From NCBI GenBank assembly GCA_963840805.1, contig CAWJAJ010000010.1:1-64000 (forward strand): a stretch of 64,000 nucleotides of DNA, given 5' to 3'. Position numbers and translations under genes: made by a program. Origin of the DNA: CADEEN01 sp963840805 (GTDB taxonomy: Bacteria; Pseudomonadota; Gammaproteobacteria; Burkholderiales; Burkholderiaceae_C). The notes under the pieces are model-generated. The model did no database searches and was not told the origin of the DNA. It saw nothing but the letters and a program-made list of their open reading frames with translations. Positions within the stretch are counted from its first letter, which is position 1; each line of letters begins with the position of its first letter. This document shows, piece after piece, positions 21,137 to 32,458 of this stretch.

Positions 21137-22174
21137 ATGTCTGTGTTTCCCACTCTCGCCGCGGTGGTCATCGCCGGTGCGTTGACCAGCAATGCGATGG
21201 CCCAGCCGGCGGCATTGAACTTGTACTCGGCACGGCACTATCAGACCGATGAGGCGCTGTACGACAACTTCACGAAAGCCACCGGCATCAAGATCAACCG
21301 CGTCGACGCCGACGACGCCGGCATCCTTGCACGGCTGAAGACCGAAGGCAGCGCCAGCCCGGCCGACGTGATTCTGCTGGTCGACGCCGCCCGGCTCTGG
21401 CGAGCGGAAGTCGACGGATTGTTCCAGCCGGTTCACAGCAAGCTATTGCAGGACAGGATTCCGGCGCAGTTGCGCGGCAAAGACGACGGCCAGGGATCGC
21501 AGTGGTATGGTTTCTCGACGCGCGCGCGTGTCGTCGTCTACAACAAGGCTGCAGTCAAACGGGACGACGTCGATACCTACGAGGAACTGGCGGATCCCAA
21601 AAACAAGGGACGCTTGTGCACGCGGTCCGGGTCGCACCCATACAACCTGTCCTTGTTCGGCGCGATGTATGAACATCTGGGCCCGAAGGCCGCGGAGATC
21701 TGGCTCTCCGGGTTGGTGTCAAACATGGCGCGGGCGCCCAAAGGTGGCGATACCGACCAGATCCGCGCCGTCGCGAGCGGTGAATGTGGCATCGCGCTGA
21801 CCAATACCTACTATTTGGCACGCTTGATGCGCTCTCAGAATCCGGAAGACAAGGCGCAGATGGAAAAAGTGGGAGTCGTCTTTCCGAACCAGGCCAGTTA
21901 CGGCACGCACGTGAACATCGCCGGTGCAGCGATTGCACGTCATGCCAGGAACAAGGAGGGCGCAATCCGGTTCCTGGAGTATCTGGCCAGCGATACCGCA
22001 CAGGCCTACTTTGCCGACGGCAACAACGAATGGCCGGCAGTCCGCAGCGTCAAGGTCGAAAATCCTGCATTGCAGGCCATGGGCAGTTTCAAGGGCGAAA
22101 CAATCCCGGTCTCCACCATCGGTATGAATCAGATCAAAGTCCAACAAATGCTGGATCGAGTCGGCTACAAGTGA
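21137..22174 (+). CDS. periplasmic Fe(III)-binding protein (FbpA/FutA family)
   Basis: This is a substrate-binding protein of about 345 residues for ferric iron ABC uptake. A signal peptide (MSVFPTLAAVVIAGALTSNA) precedes LNLYSARHYQTDEALYDNF, the FbpA-type start with the iron-ligand-like His/Tyr region. Further motifs are YGFSTRARVVVYN, GIALTNTYYLARL with the adjacent tyrosines expected to bind iron, and a C-terminal IGMNQIKVQQMLDRVGYK. I chose the ATG at 21137, preceded by GGAG at good spacing, over the one at 21125. A strong Fur box lies upstream. No permease or ATPase gene follows; the next gene is H-NS-like, so the transporter must be elsewhere. Confidence 0.88.
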   Translation: MSVFPTLAAVVIAGALTSNAMAQPAALNLYSARHYQTDEALYDNFTKATGIKINRVDADDAGILARLKTEGSASPADVILLVDAARLWRAEVDGLFQPVHSKLLQDRIPAQLRGKDDGQGSQWYGFSTRARVVVYNKAAVKRDDVDTYEELADPKNKGRLCTRSGSHPYNLSLFGAMYEHLGPKAAEIWLSGLVSNMARAPKGGDTDQIRAVASGECGIALTNTYYLARLMRSQNPEDKAQMEKVGVVFPNQASYGTHVNIAGAAIARHARNKEGAIRFLEYLASDTAQAYFADGNNEWPAVRSVKVENPALQAMGSFKGETIPVSTIGMNQIKVQQMLDRVGYK

Positions 22175-22249
22175 TGGAAATCAGGATGGATTGCTCTTGC
22201 CCGCCGGTGATATATTTCGATCCCCGACGGGCTCACGAGGAATTCAACC

Positions 22250-22549
22250 ATGACGAGTTTGAGCGATTTGCTCGCACAAAAGGCCGCGCTTGAAAAGCAG
22301 ATTGCCCTGACACAGCGTGAGGAACGCGACAAGGCAATTGCCCAAGTCAAGGCCCTGATGACCGAATATGGCCTGACCGCCGCCGATTTGAGTACACGCC
22401 CGGCCAAGCCAACACACGCCGGTGCCAAGGTGGCCGCCAAATACCGCAATGCGGCCACCGGAGATACCTGGAGCGGCCGCGGATTGCAGCCGCGCTGGCT
22501 CAAGGCGGCTTTGGCTGCCGGCAAGAGTCTGGGCGACTTCGCGGTATGA
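22250..22549 (+). CDS. H-NS family nucleoid protein (short form)
   Basis: This is a 99-residue DNA-binding protein. An N-terminal coiled-coil oligomerisation part (LAQKAALEKQIALTQREERD) leads to the H-NS C-terminal DNA-binding core AATGDTWSGRGLQPRWLKAAL, shortened here to the key TWSGRG loop. It silences AT-rich DNA and is typical of Burkholderiales short H-NS paralogues. GAGGAATTC provides the ribosome binding site. It follows the iron-binding gene at 75 nt, with an AT-rich TATATTT stretch between that may be its own promoter. Confidence 0.88.
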   Translation: MTSLSDLLAQKAALEKQIALTQREERDKAIAQVKALMTEYGLTAADLSTRPAKPTHAGAKVAAKYRNAATGDTWSGRGLQPRWLKAALAAGKSLGDFAV

Positions 22550-22647
22550 CTGCACGGTGATCGCGGCAGCGCCGAAGCGCATCGTGCGGGGCTGAGCCTC
22601 GCGGTGCGGGGCACCGCGAGGGGTGCATCCGTCCGGCGCGTCTTCGC

Positions 22648-22653
22648 TAGACT
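22648..22653 (+). promoter_or_regulatory. -10 of dnaG
   Basis: TAGACT ends only 6 nt before the dnaG ATG. Standard spacing would put the transcription start on or within a base of the A of the start codon. Confidence 0.5.
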
Positions 22654-22659
22654 CGCCGC

Positions 22660-24508
22660 ATGATTCCCGCCGGTTTCGTTGCTGAGTTGCTGTCACGCGT
22701 CGACATCGTCGACGTGGTCGGCCGCTACGTGCAGTTGAAGAAGGGTGGCGCCAACCTGATGGGCCTGTGCCCGTTTCACGGCGAGAAGTCCCCGAGTTTT
22801 TCGGTCAGCCCCGCCAAGCAGTTCTACTACTGTTTCGGCTGCGGCGCGTCAGGCGATGCAATCCGCTTCCTCACCGAGCACACCGGCACCCCTTTTCGCG
22901 ATGTGGTGGCCGATCTGGCGCAACAGGTCGGCTTGACTGTGCCCGACGACGCGCGCAGCGACGAAGAGCGTCGCGAGGCCGCGCAGTCAAAGGCCCGCCA
23001 AGCCACGTTGGCCGACATGCTCGCGCGCGCCGCCGACCACTACCGCAAGCAACTCAAGGCCAGCCCGCGTGCCATCGAGTACCTGAAGGGGCGTGGCCTC
23101 ACCGGCGAGGTTGCTGCTCGATTCGGTATCGGCTACGCGCCCGAGGGCTGGCGCCCACTGGCCAGCGCCTTTGCGCAGTACGACGATCCCCTGCTCGTCG
23201 AGGCAGGCCTGGTGATCGTGCATGGCAATGACGAGACCGACGAAAAACGCTACGACCGCTTCCGCGACCGCATCATGTTCCCGATCCGCTCGGTCCAGGG
23301 CGAAACCATCGGGTTCGGTGGCCGTGTCCTCGACCGCGGCGAGCCCAAGTACCTCAATTCGCCGGAGACGCCTTTGTTTGTCAAGGGCCGCGAGTTGTAT
23401 GGCCAGTTTGAATCACGCGCCGGCATGCGCTCGCGCGGCTACGCGCTGGTGGTCGAGGGGTACATGGACGTGGTCGCACTCGCGCAATCGGGATTCGACA
23501 ATGCCGTCGCCACTCTGGGGACCGCGTGCACCGAGGAGCATGTGCGAAAGCTGTTCCGCTTCACCGACTCGGTGGTGTTCAGCTTCGATGGCGATGCCGC
23601 GGGGCAACGCGCAGCGACGCGCGCGCTGGATGCGGCACTGCCCCATGCCACCGATCTGCGCACGATCCGCTTCCTGTTCCTGCCGCCCGAGCACGATCCC
23701 GACTCTTTCGTGAGGGCAGAAGGCGCGGCCGCGTTCGATCAATTCGTCGCGCAGGCCGTGCCCCTGTCGCGCCAGATGGTCACGGTGGCTCGCGAGGGTT
23801 GCGATCTCGGGACCCCAGAGGGTCGTGCGCGCTTCGTGACCCAGGCACGACCGCTCTGGGCCGCCCTGCCCGACGGCGCGCTCAAAGGGCAGATGTTGAG
23901 TGAATTGACACGGCTGGCAGGCCTGCCGGAACGCGAGCTGCAGACGCAATGGGTGGGTACGGCAGCCAAGCCGTCGGCCCGCGATGGCGGCCGCGCGGGC
24001 GGGCACGCCAAGACGACCATCGGCGCCGGGGGGCGCCGGCTTTGCCGTCACGCGCAGGGCACCGCGGCGCCCCGAGGATCGAATCGTCACCTTGTTGCTG
24101 CTGCAGGCCGTCTGGTGGGACCGCCTCACCGCGGAAGACCACGAACTGCTGCACGCCCTGCCCGCACCCTACGGCGACCTGCTGGCGTGGCTCGAGCGGG
24201 ACATCGTCGAGCACGGCCCGCGGCCTTGGGCAGCGATTCGCACCGCCCTGGCCGCGGACGCGGCGCTGGCACCGTCGGTGGCGGCACGCGACGTCGCTGA
24301 TGCGGACGATTTCGACGCCGACTTCACCGATCTGCGGCGCCTGCTCGACGGCCGCCTGATCGAGGCGCTGCGGGCTGAGCAGTCTGAAATCGTGCACGCA
24401 GCGTCGAGCGACCCCACGGTCGGTGAAAGGTACCGTCGATTGGGGCAGCGCATCGCGCAACTCAGCACGCGGCAAAGGGATGAGGCGGCGAACGCCGCTG
24501 CGAGGTGA
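22660..24508 (+). CDS. dnaG: DNA primase DnaG (one frameshift)
   Basis: This replicative primase has about 615 residues. The CHC2 zinc finger (CPFHGEKSPSF, then YYCFGCGASGDAIRFL) is followed by the catalytic core, with VGFGGR-like IGFGGRVLDRGEPKYLNSPET and TOPRIM residues in VVEGYMDVVALAQ and FSFDGDAAGQRAATRAL. A variable linker leads to the C-terminal DnaB-interaction domain. An extra base near 24030, in the Gly/Arg-rich linker, breaks the frame; the tail then reads RPEDRIVTLLLLQAVWW and ends at 24508. rpoD follows, preserving the dnaG-rpoD order but with its own strong promoter between. Confidence 0.92.
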
Positions 24509-24838
24509 GACGGTTTTTTGACGGCTAGTCAGTATTCGACGATAATTCCCTGTTTATTGTCGCGACGGCAAGAGTGATAGCAGCACCTCCGGGCCCCGGC
24601 CACCCATGACACGGGTAAATCCATCGGCCACCCTCACCCGCAAGGACTGCACCCCTGGAAGTCACGCCAGCTTGCCCGCCGGACGTCCCCATCCTGCCCG
24701 ATTGGCGCAGCCTCAGGCCGCGTCGCGCTGACCGGCGCGACGCGCGAAGGTTGGTCGATGCCGCGCAGCATTGGCGTCCCGCACACTGACCCGCCGCCAA
24801 TTCCGAATGTCCCTCCGAGTCCGCCAGCGAGGATACGC
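24509..24838 (+). other. dnaG-rpoD intergenic region, long rpoD leader
   Basis: This 330-nt gap has no convincing gene. It starts with a consensus promoter (24518-24546), and the remaining roughly 285 nt would form an untranslated leader for rpoD. I see no recognisable riboswitch or terminator in it. Confidence 0.5.
24518..24546 (+). promoter_or_regulatory. sigma70 promoter of rpoD
   Basis: TTGACG (24518-24523), a 17-nt spacer and GATAAT (24541-24546) match the consensus at ten of twelve positions with ideal spacing. It is the best housekeeping promoter in the window. Confidence 0.8.
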
Positions 24839-27132
<2,294 letters not shown>

Positions 27133-27181
27133 CGCCTGGCGCGGGCCACGCATCACGGGCCATGTTCGTCACGGGCGACGC

Positions 27182-27187
27182 TAAACT
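27182..27187 (+). promoter_or_regulatory. -10 of the cyclase-FHA gene
   Basis: TAAACT ends 9 nt before the ATG at 27197, predicting a leader of about 2 nt. Confidence 0.45.
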
Positions 27188-27196
27188 CGCGGGCGC

Positions 27197-28156
27197 ATGA
27201 CTCGCATCGCTGAACGAACCGTCCTGTTTGCCGACCTGCGCGGCAGTACCTCGCTGTACGAACGTCTGGGCAACGCCGAGGCGACGTCGGTGGTCACGCA
27301 TACCGTCACCGAGCTCGGGCGCAGCGTCGTCGACAGCAGCGGGCAGGTGGTCAAGACGCTGGGCGACGGCCTGATGGCCGTGTTCGAGACCCCGACGCAC
27401 GCTGTGCAGGCCGCGGGGCAGATGCACGAGGCGTTGGAGCGCCTGGTCACCCGCGGCAGTGCGCACGGCGCCTCGCCCGGCTTGCGCGCGCTGCGCTTGC
27501 AGGTGGCGCTGGCGCGCGGCGAAATCGTCGAGATGGGCGGTGACTGTTTCGGCGATGCGGTCAACGTTGCCGCGCGCTTGCTCGATCATGCCGGCGACAA
27601 CGAAACCCTTCTCACCGAGGAGGTGTTTGCCGGCCTTCCGCGCGATCAGCAGTTGCGCTTTCGCAGCCTTGATTGGATGCACTTGCGTGGCCGTGCCGAG
27701 CCGGTGCACGTTCACCTGCTCGGAGGCAAGCGGCCGGCCAGTGACGTGGTGGTAACGGCGTTCGGGGCGGTCGCCCCCGCGGCGGAGGCCGACGGCATCC
27801 GGCTGCAATGGCAGCGCGTGAGCCGCGTCTATTCCAGTCTGCAGCTCCCTGTGGTGCTCGGACGCAGCCCGCAGAGCGCGTTCTGCGTCGACGATGCCCG
27901 CGTGTCGCGCCAGCATGCGCGCCTCGACTGGCACGGCAGCGTCTTCTCACTGGCCGATCTCAGCTACAACGGCACCTACGTACGCTTCGCCAACGAGGAG
28001 GAAGTCGTCAGCCTTCGCCGCGGCACCTGCACGTTGCACGGCAGCGGTGTGATCGGCCTCGGCGGCTCGCCGGCGGATCCGACATCGGCCACGGTGCGTT
28101 TTGAAGTCGTGCACCTCGCCGACACGCAGCCGCACGACCCCGCGGAGTGGCGTTGA
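27197..28156 (+). CDS. class III adenylate cyclase fused to an FHA domain
   Basis: This soluble 319-residue protein joins a class III nucleotide cyclase domain (about 8-175) to a forkhead-associated phosphothreonine-binding domain (about 218-300). Cyclase catalytic residues appear complete: metal Asp13 (FADLRGS) and Asp57 (KTLGDG), adenine-selecting Lys53 and Asp116 (DCFG), and transition-state Asn123 and Arg127 (VNVAARL). The Lys/Asp pair predicts ATP rather than GTP. The FHA part has LGRS (221-224), SRQH (237-240) and NGT (258-260). A kinase-controlled cAMP source is therefore plausible, with no kinase gene adjacent. It sits between rpoD and hemH with its own -10 box. Confidence 0.88.
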   Translation: MTRIAERTVLFADLRGSTSLYERLGNAEATSVVTHTVTELGRSVVDSSGQVVKTLGDGLMAVFETPTHAVQAAGQMHEALERLVTRGSAHGASPGLRALRLQVALARGEIVEMGGDCFGDAVNVAARLLDHAGDNETLLTEEVFAGLPRDQQLRFRSLDWMHLRGRAEPVHVHLLGGKRPASDVVVTAFGAVAPAAEADGIRLQWQRVSRVYSSLQLPVVLGRSPQSAFCVDDARVSRQHARLDWHGSVFSLADLSYNGTYVRFANEEEVVSLRRGTCTLHGSGVIGLGGSPADPTSATVRFEVVHLADTQPHDPAEWR

Positions 28157-28195
28157 AGCTGCGCTGAAGCGGCGACCCCGGTGCAGCGCATCGGC

Positions 28196-28201
28196 GACAA
28201 T
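28196..28201 (+). promoter_or_regulatory. -10 of hemH
   Basis: GACAAT ends 8 nt before the ATG at 28210, again implying a leaderless or nearly leaderless mRNA. Confidence 0.4.
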
Positions 28202-28209
28202 GCTCGCCC

Positions 28210-29325
28210 ATGCCCCTGCCGAGCCGCTACCGAACCGAACCTTCCCTACCGCACGGCACCCCCGCACGCACGGCGATCTTGCTCGTCAATCTCGGCACAC
28301 CCGACGAGCCGACCGCTCCGGCTTTGCGGCGCTACCTGGCCGAGTTCCTGAGCGATCCGCGCGTGGTGGAGATCCCGCGCCTGCTGTGGTGGTTGATCCT
28401 GCACGGCGTCATCCTGCGCGTGCGCCCAGCCAAGTCGGCGGCGAAGTACGCGAGCATCTGGACCGCTGCCGGGTCCCCGCTGGGCGCCTGGACTGCCAAG
28501 CAGGCCACATTGCTCCAAGGCTACCTTGGCGAGCGCGGCCACGCGCCGCCGTCGCTGGTGGTGCGCCACGCAATGCGCTACGGTCAACCATCGATCGCCA
28601 GCGTGCTCGATGAGCTCAAAGCGGCCAATGCGACGCGTATCCTGGTGCTGCCGCTCTATCCGCAATACGCGGCTGCCACCACCGCCAGCGTCAACGACGC
28701 GGTGATGACGTGGATGCTGGCGCAACGCCGCCAGCCCGAACTGCGCATGGTCAACCACTATCACGACGACGCCGGCTACATCGACGCCTTGGCGCAACGG
28801 GTCCTTGGGCACTGGATGAGCCACGGCCGCGGCAAGCGCCTGGTGCTCAGTTTCCACGGCGTGCCCGAGCGGTCCTTGCAGTTGGGCGATCCATATCACT
28901 GCGAGTGTCACAAGACCGCGCGCCTGCTCGGTGAACGTCTCGGGCTGGGCAAGGATGAACTGCTGGTCACCTTCCAGAGCCGCTTCGGCCGCGCCAAGTG
29001 GCTGACGCCCTACACCGAGCCTACGCTCGTGTCATTGGCGGCGCAGGGCATCAAGCAGGTCGATGTGATGTGCCCCGGCTTCGCCGCCGACTGCCTGGAG
29101 ACCCTCGAAGAGATCGATCAAGAGGCCCGAGCTGCGTACCTGGCGGCAGGCGGCCAAGCCTTCCACTACATCCCCTGCCTGAACGACCAGCACGAGTGGA
29201 TCACCGCGCTGGCCGCGATCGCCATCCGAAACCTGCAGGGCTGGGACACGACGAGCGCGCCTTCAGAGGCCGGGGCGCTGGTTGCGCAGCGCGCCCGTGC
29301 ACAGGCCCTGGGCGCGAAGGTCTAG
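28210..29325 (+). CDS. hemH: ferrochelatase
   Basis: This 371-residue enzyme inserts Fe(II) into protoporphyrin IX to make heme. Visible motifs are ILLVNLGTPDEPTAPALRRYL at the N-terminus (given in part), LPLYPQYAAAT, the metal-binding His in SFHGVPERSL, FQSRFGRAKWLTPYTEPTL and CPGFAADCLETLEEI with its catalytic Glu. The length is normal. Its TAG stop lies inside CTAG, which is also the stop of convergent tctA on the other strand, so the two genes overlap by four bases. Confidence 0.95.
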   Translation: MPLPSRYRTEPSLPHGTPARTAILLVNLGTPDEPTAPALRRYLAEFLSDPRVVEIPRLLWWLILHGVILRVRPAKSAAKYASIWTAAGSPLGAWTAKQATLLQGYLGERGHAPPSLVVRHAMRYGQPSIASVLDELKAANATRILVLPLYPQYAAATTASVNDAVMTWMLAQRRQPELRMVNHYHDDAGYIDALAQRVLGHWMSHGRGKRLVLSFHGVPERSLQLGDPYHCECHKTARLLGERLGLGKDELLVTFQSRFGRAKWLTPYTEPTLVSLAAQGIKQVDVMCPGFAADCLETLEEIDQEARAAYLAAGGQAFHYIPCLNDQHEWITALAAIAIRNLQGWDTTSAPSEAGALVAQRARAQALGAKV

Positions 29326-30812
29326 GGCCCCCGCGCGCGCAGCAGACGCGCGACGCGCGGCAAGATCAGCACGGCCACCACCACGGCTAACAGCGCCAGC
29401 GACATCGGCCGCTCTACGAACACGCCCCACTTGCCTTCTCCGATCGACAGCGCGTTGCGCATCTGCGCCTCGGCCATCGGCCCGAGGATCATGCCGACGA
29501 TGATCGGCGCCGACGGGATGTCGAACCGCCGCACCAGCACGCCCAGCACGCCCACCGCATACATCAAGACCAGGTCGAAGGCACTCTGGCGCATGCCGTA
29601 CACCCCCACAGTCGCGAAGATCAGGATGCCGGCATACAGCTGCGGCTTCGGGATCTTCAGCAGCTTGACCCACAGCCCGACCAACGGCAGGTTCAGCACC
29701 AGCAGCATCACGTTGCCGATATACAGCGACGCGATCAGCGCCCAGACCAGACTCGACGAGGTCTGGAACAACTGCGGGCCGGCGTTGATGCCGTAGTTCT
29801 GGAATGCGCTGAGCAGGATCGCCGTCGTCACCGAGGTCGGAATGCCCAGCGTGAGCAACGGCACCAGCGTCCCCGTGACCGCGGCATTGTTCGCCGCTTC
29901 CGGGCCGGCCACGCCTTCGATCGCGCCGGTGGTGCCGAACTCTTCCTGGTAACGGCTCAGCTTGCGCTCGACGCCGTAGCTCAGAAAGGTCGGGATCTCG
30001 GTGCCGCCGGCAGGAATCGTGCCGAACGGGAACCCGAGCGCGGTGCCGCGCAGCCAGGCCGGCCACGAACGCTTCCACTCCAGCCTGGTCATGTGGACCT
30101 TGCCCATGGTGTTGAGCGACGACACCGAGCGTCCTTCGTAGAGCGCGGTATACAGGCACTCACCGACCGCGAACAGGCCCACCGCGACCAGCACGACCTC
30201 GATCCCGTCCATGAACTCCGGCACGCCGCCGGTGTAGCGCACCTGACCCGTGATCTGGTCGACGCCGACCAGGCCCACGGCGAGGCCGAGGAAGAGGCCG
30301 GTCATGCCACGCAACGTGCTCTTGCCGAGCACCGCGCTGACCGTCGTGAACGCGAGCAGCATCAGCATGAAGTACTCGGGCGGGCCGAGCCGCACCGCAT
30401 ATTCGGCGACGATGGGCGCGAACAGCGTCACCAGCACGGTCGCAATCGTGCCCGCGACAAAGGAACCGATCGCCGACGTGGCCAGCGCTGCGCCGGCGCG
30501 GCCGCTCTTGGCCATCTTGAAGCCTTCGAGCGCGGTCACCATCGTGCCGGTTTCGCCCGGCGTGTTGAGCAGGATCGAGGTGGTCGAGCCGCCGTACATC
30601 GCGCCGTAGTAGATGCCGGCGAAGAAGATCATCGACGCGGTCGGCTCGACCTGCGCCGTGATCGGCAGCAGCATCGCCACCGTCACGGCCGGGCCGATGC
30701 CCGGCAGCACGCCGATGGCGGTGCCGAGCGCGCAGCCGACGAAGGCCCACATCAGGTTGATCGGCGTGCCGGCCGTCATGAAGCCGGCCAGCAACTGGTT
30801 CCAGATGTCCAT
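29322..30812 (-). CDS. tctA: tripartite tricarboxylate transporter large membrane subunit TctA
   Basis: This 496-residue inner-membrane protein has about 11-12 predicted helices and is the permease of the TctABC secondary transporter for citrate or related carboxylates. Signatures include GVLPGIGPAVTVAMLLP and its internal repeat with GTIPAGGTEIPTFLSYG, plus GSTTSILLNTPGE near residue 80. The ATG at 30812 overlaps the tctB stop (TGATG). It ends convergently on hemH. Substrate specificity cannot be read from TctA. Confidence 0.92.
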   Translation of the reverse strand: MDIWNQLLAGFMTAGTPINLMWAFVGCALGTAIGVLPGIGPAVTVAMLLPITAQVEPTASMIFFAGIYYGAMYGGSTTSILLNTPGETGTMVTALEGFKMAKSGRAGAALATSAIGSFVAGTIATVLVTLFAPIVAEYAVRLGPPEYFMLMLLAFTTVSAVLGKSTLRGMTGLFLGLAVGLVGVDQITGQVRYTGGVPEFMDGIEVVLVAVGLFAVGECLYTALYEGRSVSSLNTMGKVHMTRLEWKRSWPAWLRGTALGFPFGTIPAGGTEIPTFLSYGVERKLSRYQEEFGTTGAIEGVAGPEAANNAAVTGTLVPLLTLGIPTSVTTAILLSAFQNYGINAGPQLFQTSSSLVWALIASLYIGNVMLLVLNLPLVGLWVKLLKIPKPQLYAGILIFATVGVYGMRQSAFDLVLMYAVGVLGVLVRRFDIPSAPIIVGMILGPMAEAQMRNALSIGEGKWGVFVERPMSLALLAVVVAVLILPRVARLLRARGP

Positions 30813-31324
30813 CACAGCCACCCGGTCCCGGTCAATCCCGGCAGATTGATGGACAGCAGCTTCGTGAACACCCAGTACGCAGGTGCGGCAATCAGGGAGC
30901 CGGTCACGAAATCCATCACCACCTGTCGCGGCCTGCCCGCGGCCTTGCCCTCGGAGATGCGCAGGCCCCGCACGGCGAGCATGAAGCACAGCGTACAGCT
31001 GAGGATGAAGCCGATGGTCGTGATCAGCGCCGCATTGGCGAGCACGCCGGCCGAGATCCAGCCGAAGGCCCACCAGTCACCACGTTCGGCACCCGACGGC
31101 TCCTCCATGGTGCGGAAACCGCCTCGCCGGGCCTCGTAGACCAGCCAGCCGCCGCAGATCAGCAGCACGATGGCCACCACCCACGGCAGGAAGTTGGGCC
31201 CGACGCCGGCATAGCCGGCGGTCGACGGAATCATCGTGGCGCCGACTGCGATCAGCAGGCCGACCACCAGCACAACGACACCAACCAGGCTCTGGTGCAG
31301 CGTCCGCGATGCAGGATCGATCAT
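30812..31324 (-). CDS. tctB: tripartite tricarboxylate transporter small membrane subunit TctB
   Basis: This is a 170-residue membrane protein with four predicted helices: residues about 12-32, 46-63, 88-122 as a pair, and the C-terminal region near LIAAPAYWVFTKLL. It is the small partner of TctA. Sequence conservation in TctB is low, so the call leans on topology and position between tctC and tctA. The stop overlaps the tctA start by one base. Confidence 0.88.
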   Translation of the reverse strand: MIDPASRTLHQSLVGVVVLVVGLLIAVGATMIPSTAGYAGVGPNFLPWVVAIVLLICGGWLVYEARRGGFRTMEEPSGAERGDWWAFGWISAGVLANAALITTIGFILSCTLCFMLAVRGLRISEGKAAGRPRQVVMDFVTGSLIAAPAYWVFTKLLSINLPGLTGTGWL

Positions 31325-31400
31325 GGGGCTCGCCTCCAAAAGGGAACGGGGCGGGTCCCGAGCGGCCCTCGCCCCGTGTCGCGGCATGGTTTGCCGCAGG

Positions 31401-32360
31401 TCAGACCATGCCGGCCTTGACCATCGTCGCGCGCAGGCTGGCGAAGTCGCGGTCGACGAAGTCCTCGAACTCCTTGCCCGTCATCAGCGCGGGGGTCCAG
31501 CCGTTCTTCTCGAGCGCCTCGGCCCAGGCCTTGGTCTTCGTGGCCTTGACGACCATCTCCGTCAGCGCCTTGCGTTGCGCGTCGGTGATGCCGGCCGCGC
31601 CGTAGACGCCGCGCCAGTTGCCAATGACGACATTGATCCCCTGCTCCTTCAGCGTCGGCACGTCGATGCCCTTTAGGCGCGCTTCGGAGGTGACGCCGAT
31701 GGCCTTCATCTTGCCGGCCTCGATGTACTGCTGGAACTCGCTGTAGCCGCTGCCGCCGACGGTCACGTTGCCGCCCAGGATCGCCGCCGTCGCCTCGCCG
31801 CCGCCGCGGAAAGGCACATAGTTGATCTTGGCCGCGTCGATGCCCAGCTCGCGCGCGATCATGGCCGCGGCAATGTGCTCGGTGGAGCCTCGCGAGCCGC
31901 CGCCCCATTTGACGCTGCCCGGGTCCTTCTTGAGCTGCGCGATCACGTCGGCCATGCTCTTGTGCGGCGAGTTCGTCGGCAGCACGAAGACGTTGTATTC
32001 GCTGGTCAGGCGTGCCAGCGGGGTCAGCTGGGTCACGGAGACCGGTGGCTTCTGCGTGATGATGCCGCCCAGCATCACCGCACCCATCACCATCAGCGAG
32101 TTCGGATCGCCCTTGGCGGCGTTGTAGAACTGCGCCAGGCCGATCGCGCCGGCGGCGCCGCCCTTGTTGTCGTAGGTGACGGAGCTGGCGACGCCGGCAT
32201 CCTGCAGCGCCTTGCCGAGTGCGCGGCCGGTGGTATCCCAGCCGCCGCCGGGGTTGGCCGGAATCATCATTTTCACGGCCAGCGCCGCGCGCGCCGACAT
32301 CGGCAGCGCAGCAACTGCGGCCAGGGCCGCCATCGATTTCAGGAAGGTCTCTCGGCGCAT
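31401..32360 (-). CDS. tctC: periplasmic tricarboxylate-binding protein TctC (Bug family)
   Basis: This is a 319-residue extracytoplasmic solute receptor. A twin-Arg-free signal peptide MRRETFLKSMAALAAVAALP ends at SARA and is followed by MMIPANPGGGWDTTGRALG, the classic Bug/TctC motif around the carboxylate-contact loop. GGGSRGSTEH and YVPFRGGGEATAAILGG complete the family pattern. GGGG precedes the ATG. It is first in the tctCBA operon and is transcribed away from tctDE. Confidence 0.93.
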   Translation of the reverse strand: MRRETFLKSMAALAAVAALPMSARAALAVKMMIPANPGGGWDTTGRALGKALQDAGVASSVTYDNKGGAAGAIGLAQFYNAAKGDPNSLMVMGAVMLGGIITQKPPVSVTQLTPLARLTSEYNVFVLPTNSPHKSMADVIAQLKKDPGSVKWGGGSRGSTEHIAAAMIARELGIDAAKINYVPFRGGGEATAAILGGNVTVGGSGYSEFQQYIEAGKMKAIGVTSEARLKGIDVPTLKEQGINVVIGNWRGVYGAAGITDAQRKALTEMVVKATKTKAWAEALEKNGWTPALMTGKEFEDFVDRDFASLRATMVKAGMV

Positions 32361-32432
32361 GGATATTCCCCTTCGGTTGTGCAGGTGGCGGGAATGGTCG
32401 CGCCCGATGCTGTCAGATCGCTGTCCGGGAGC

Positions 32433-32451
32433 CTAGGGCAAGTGCTAGGGT
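32433..32451. promoter_or_regulatory. direct repeat and -10 before tctD
   Basis: Two CTAGGG copies (32433-32438 and 32445-32450) lie 12 bases apart, head to tail, between tctC and tctD. That spacing suits a dimer of an OmpR-class regulator such as TctD. The second copy overlaps TAGGGT (32446-32451), 7 nt before the tctD GTG. Confidence 0.4.
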
Positions 32452-32458
32452 ATGCGCC

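Noticed and set aside
24485..24519. Terminator at the end of dnaG (GCGGCG-AA-CGCCGC then a T-run)
   Set aside because: The stem is short, its loop is too small, and 15 nt separate it from the T-run, which instead belongs to the rpoD promoter -35.
30093..31139. A 348-codon plus-strand frame opposite tctA/tctB
   Set aside because: It is antisense to well-conserved membrane genes and has no recognisable motif or ribosome binding site.
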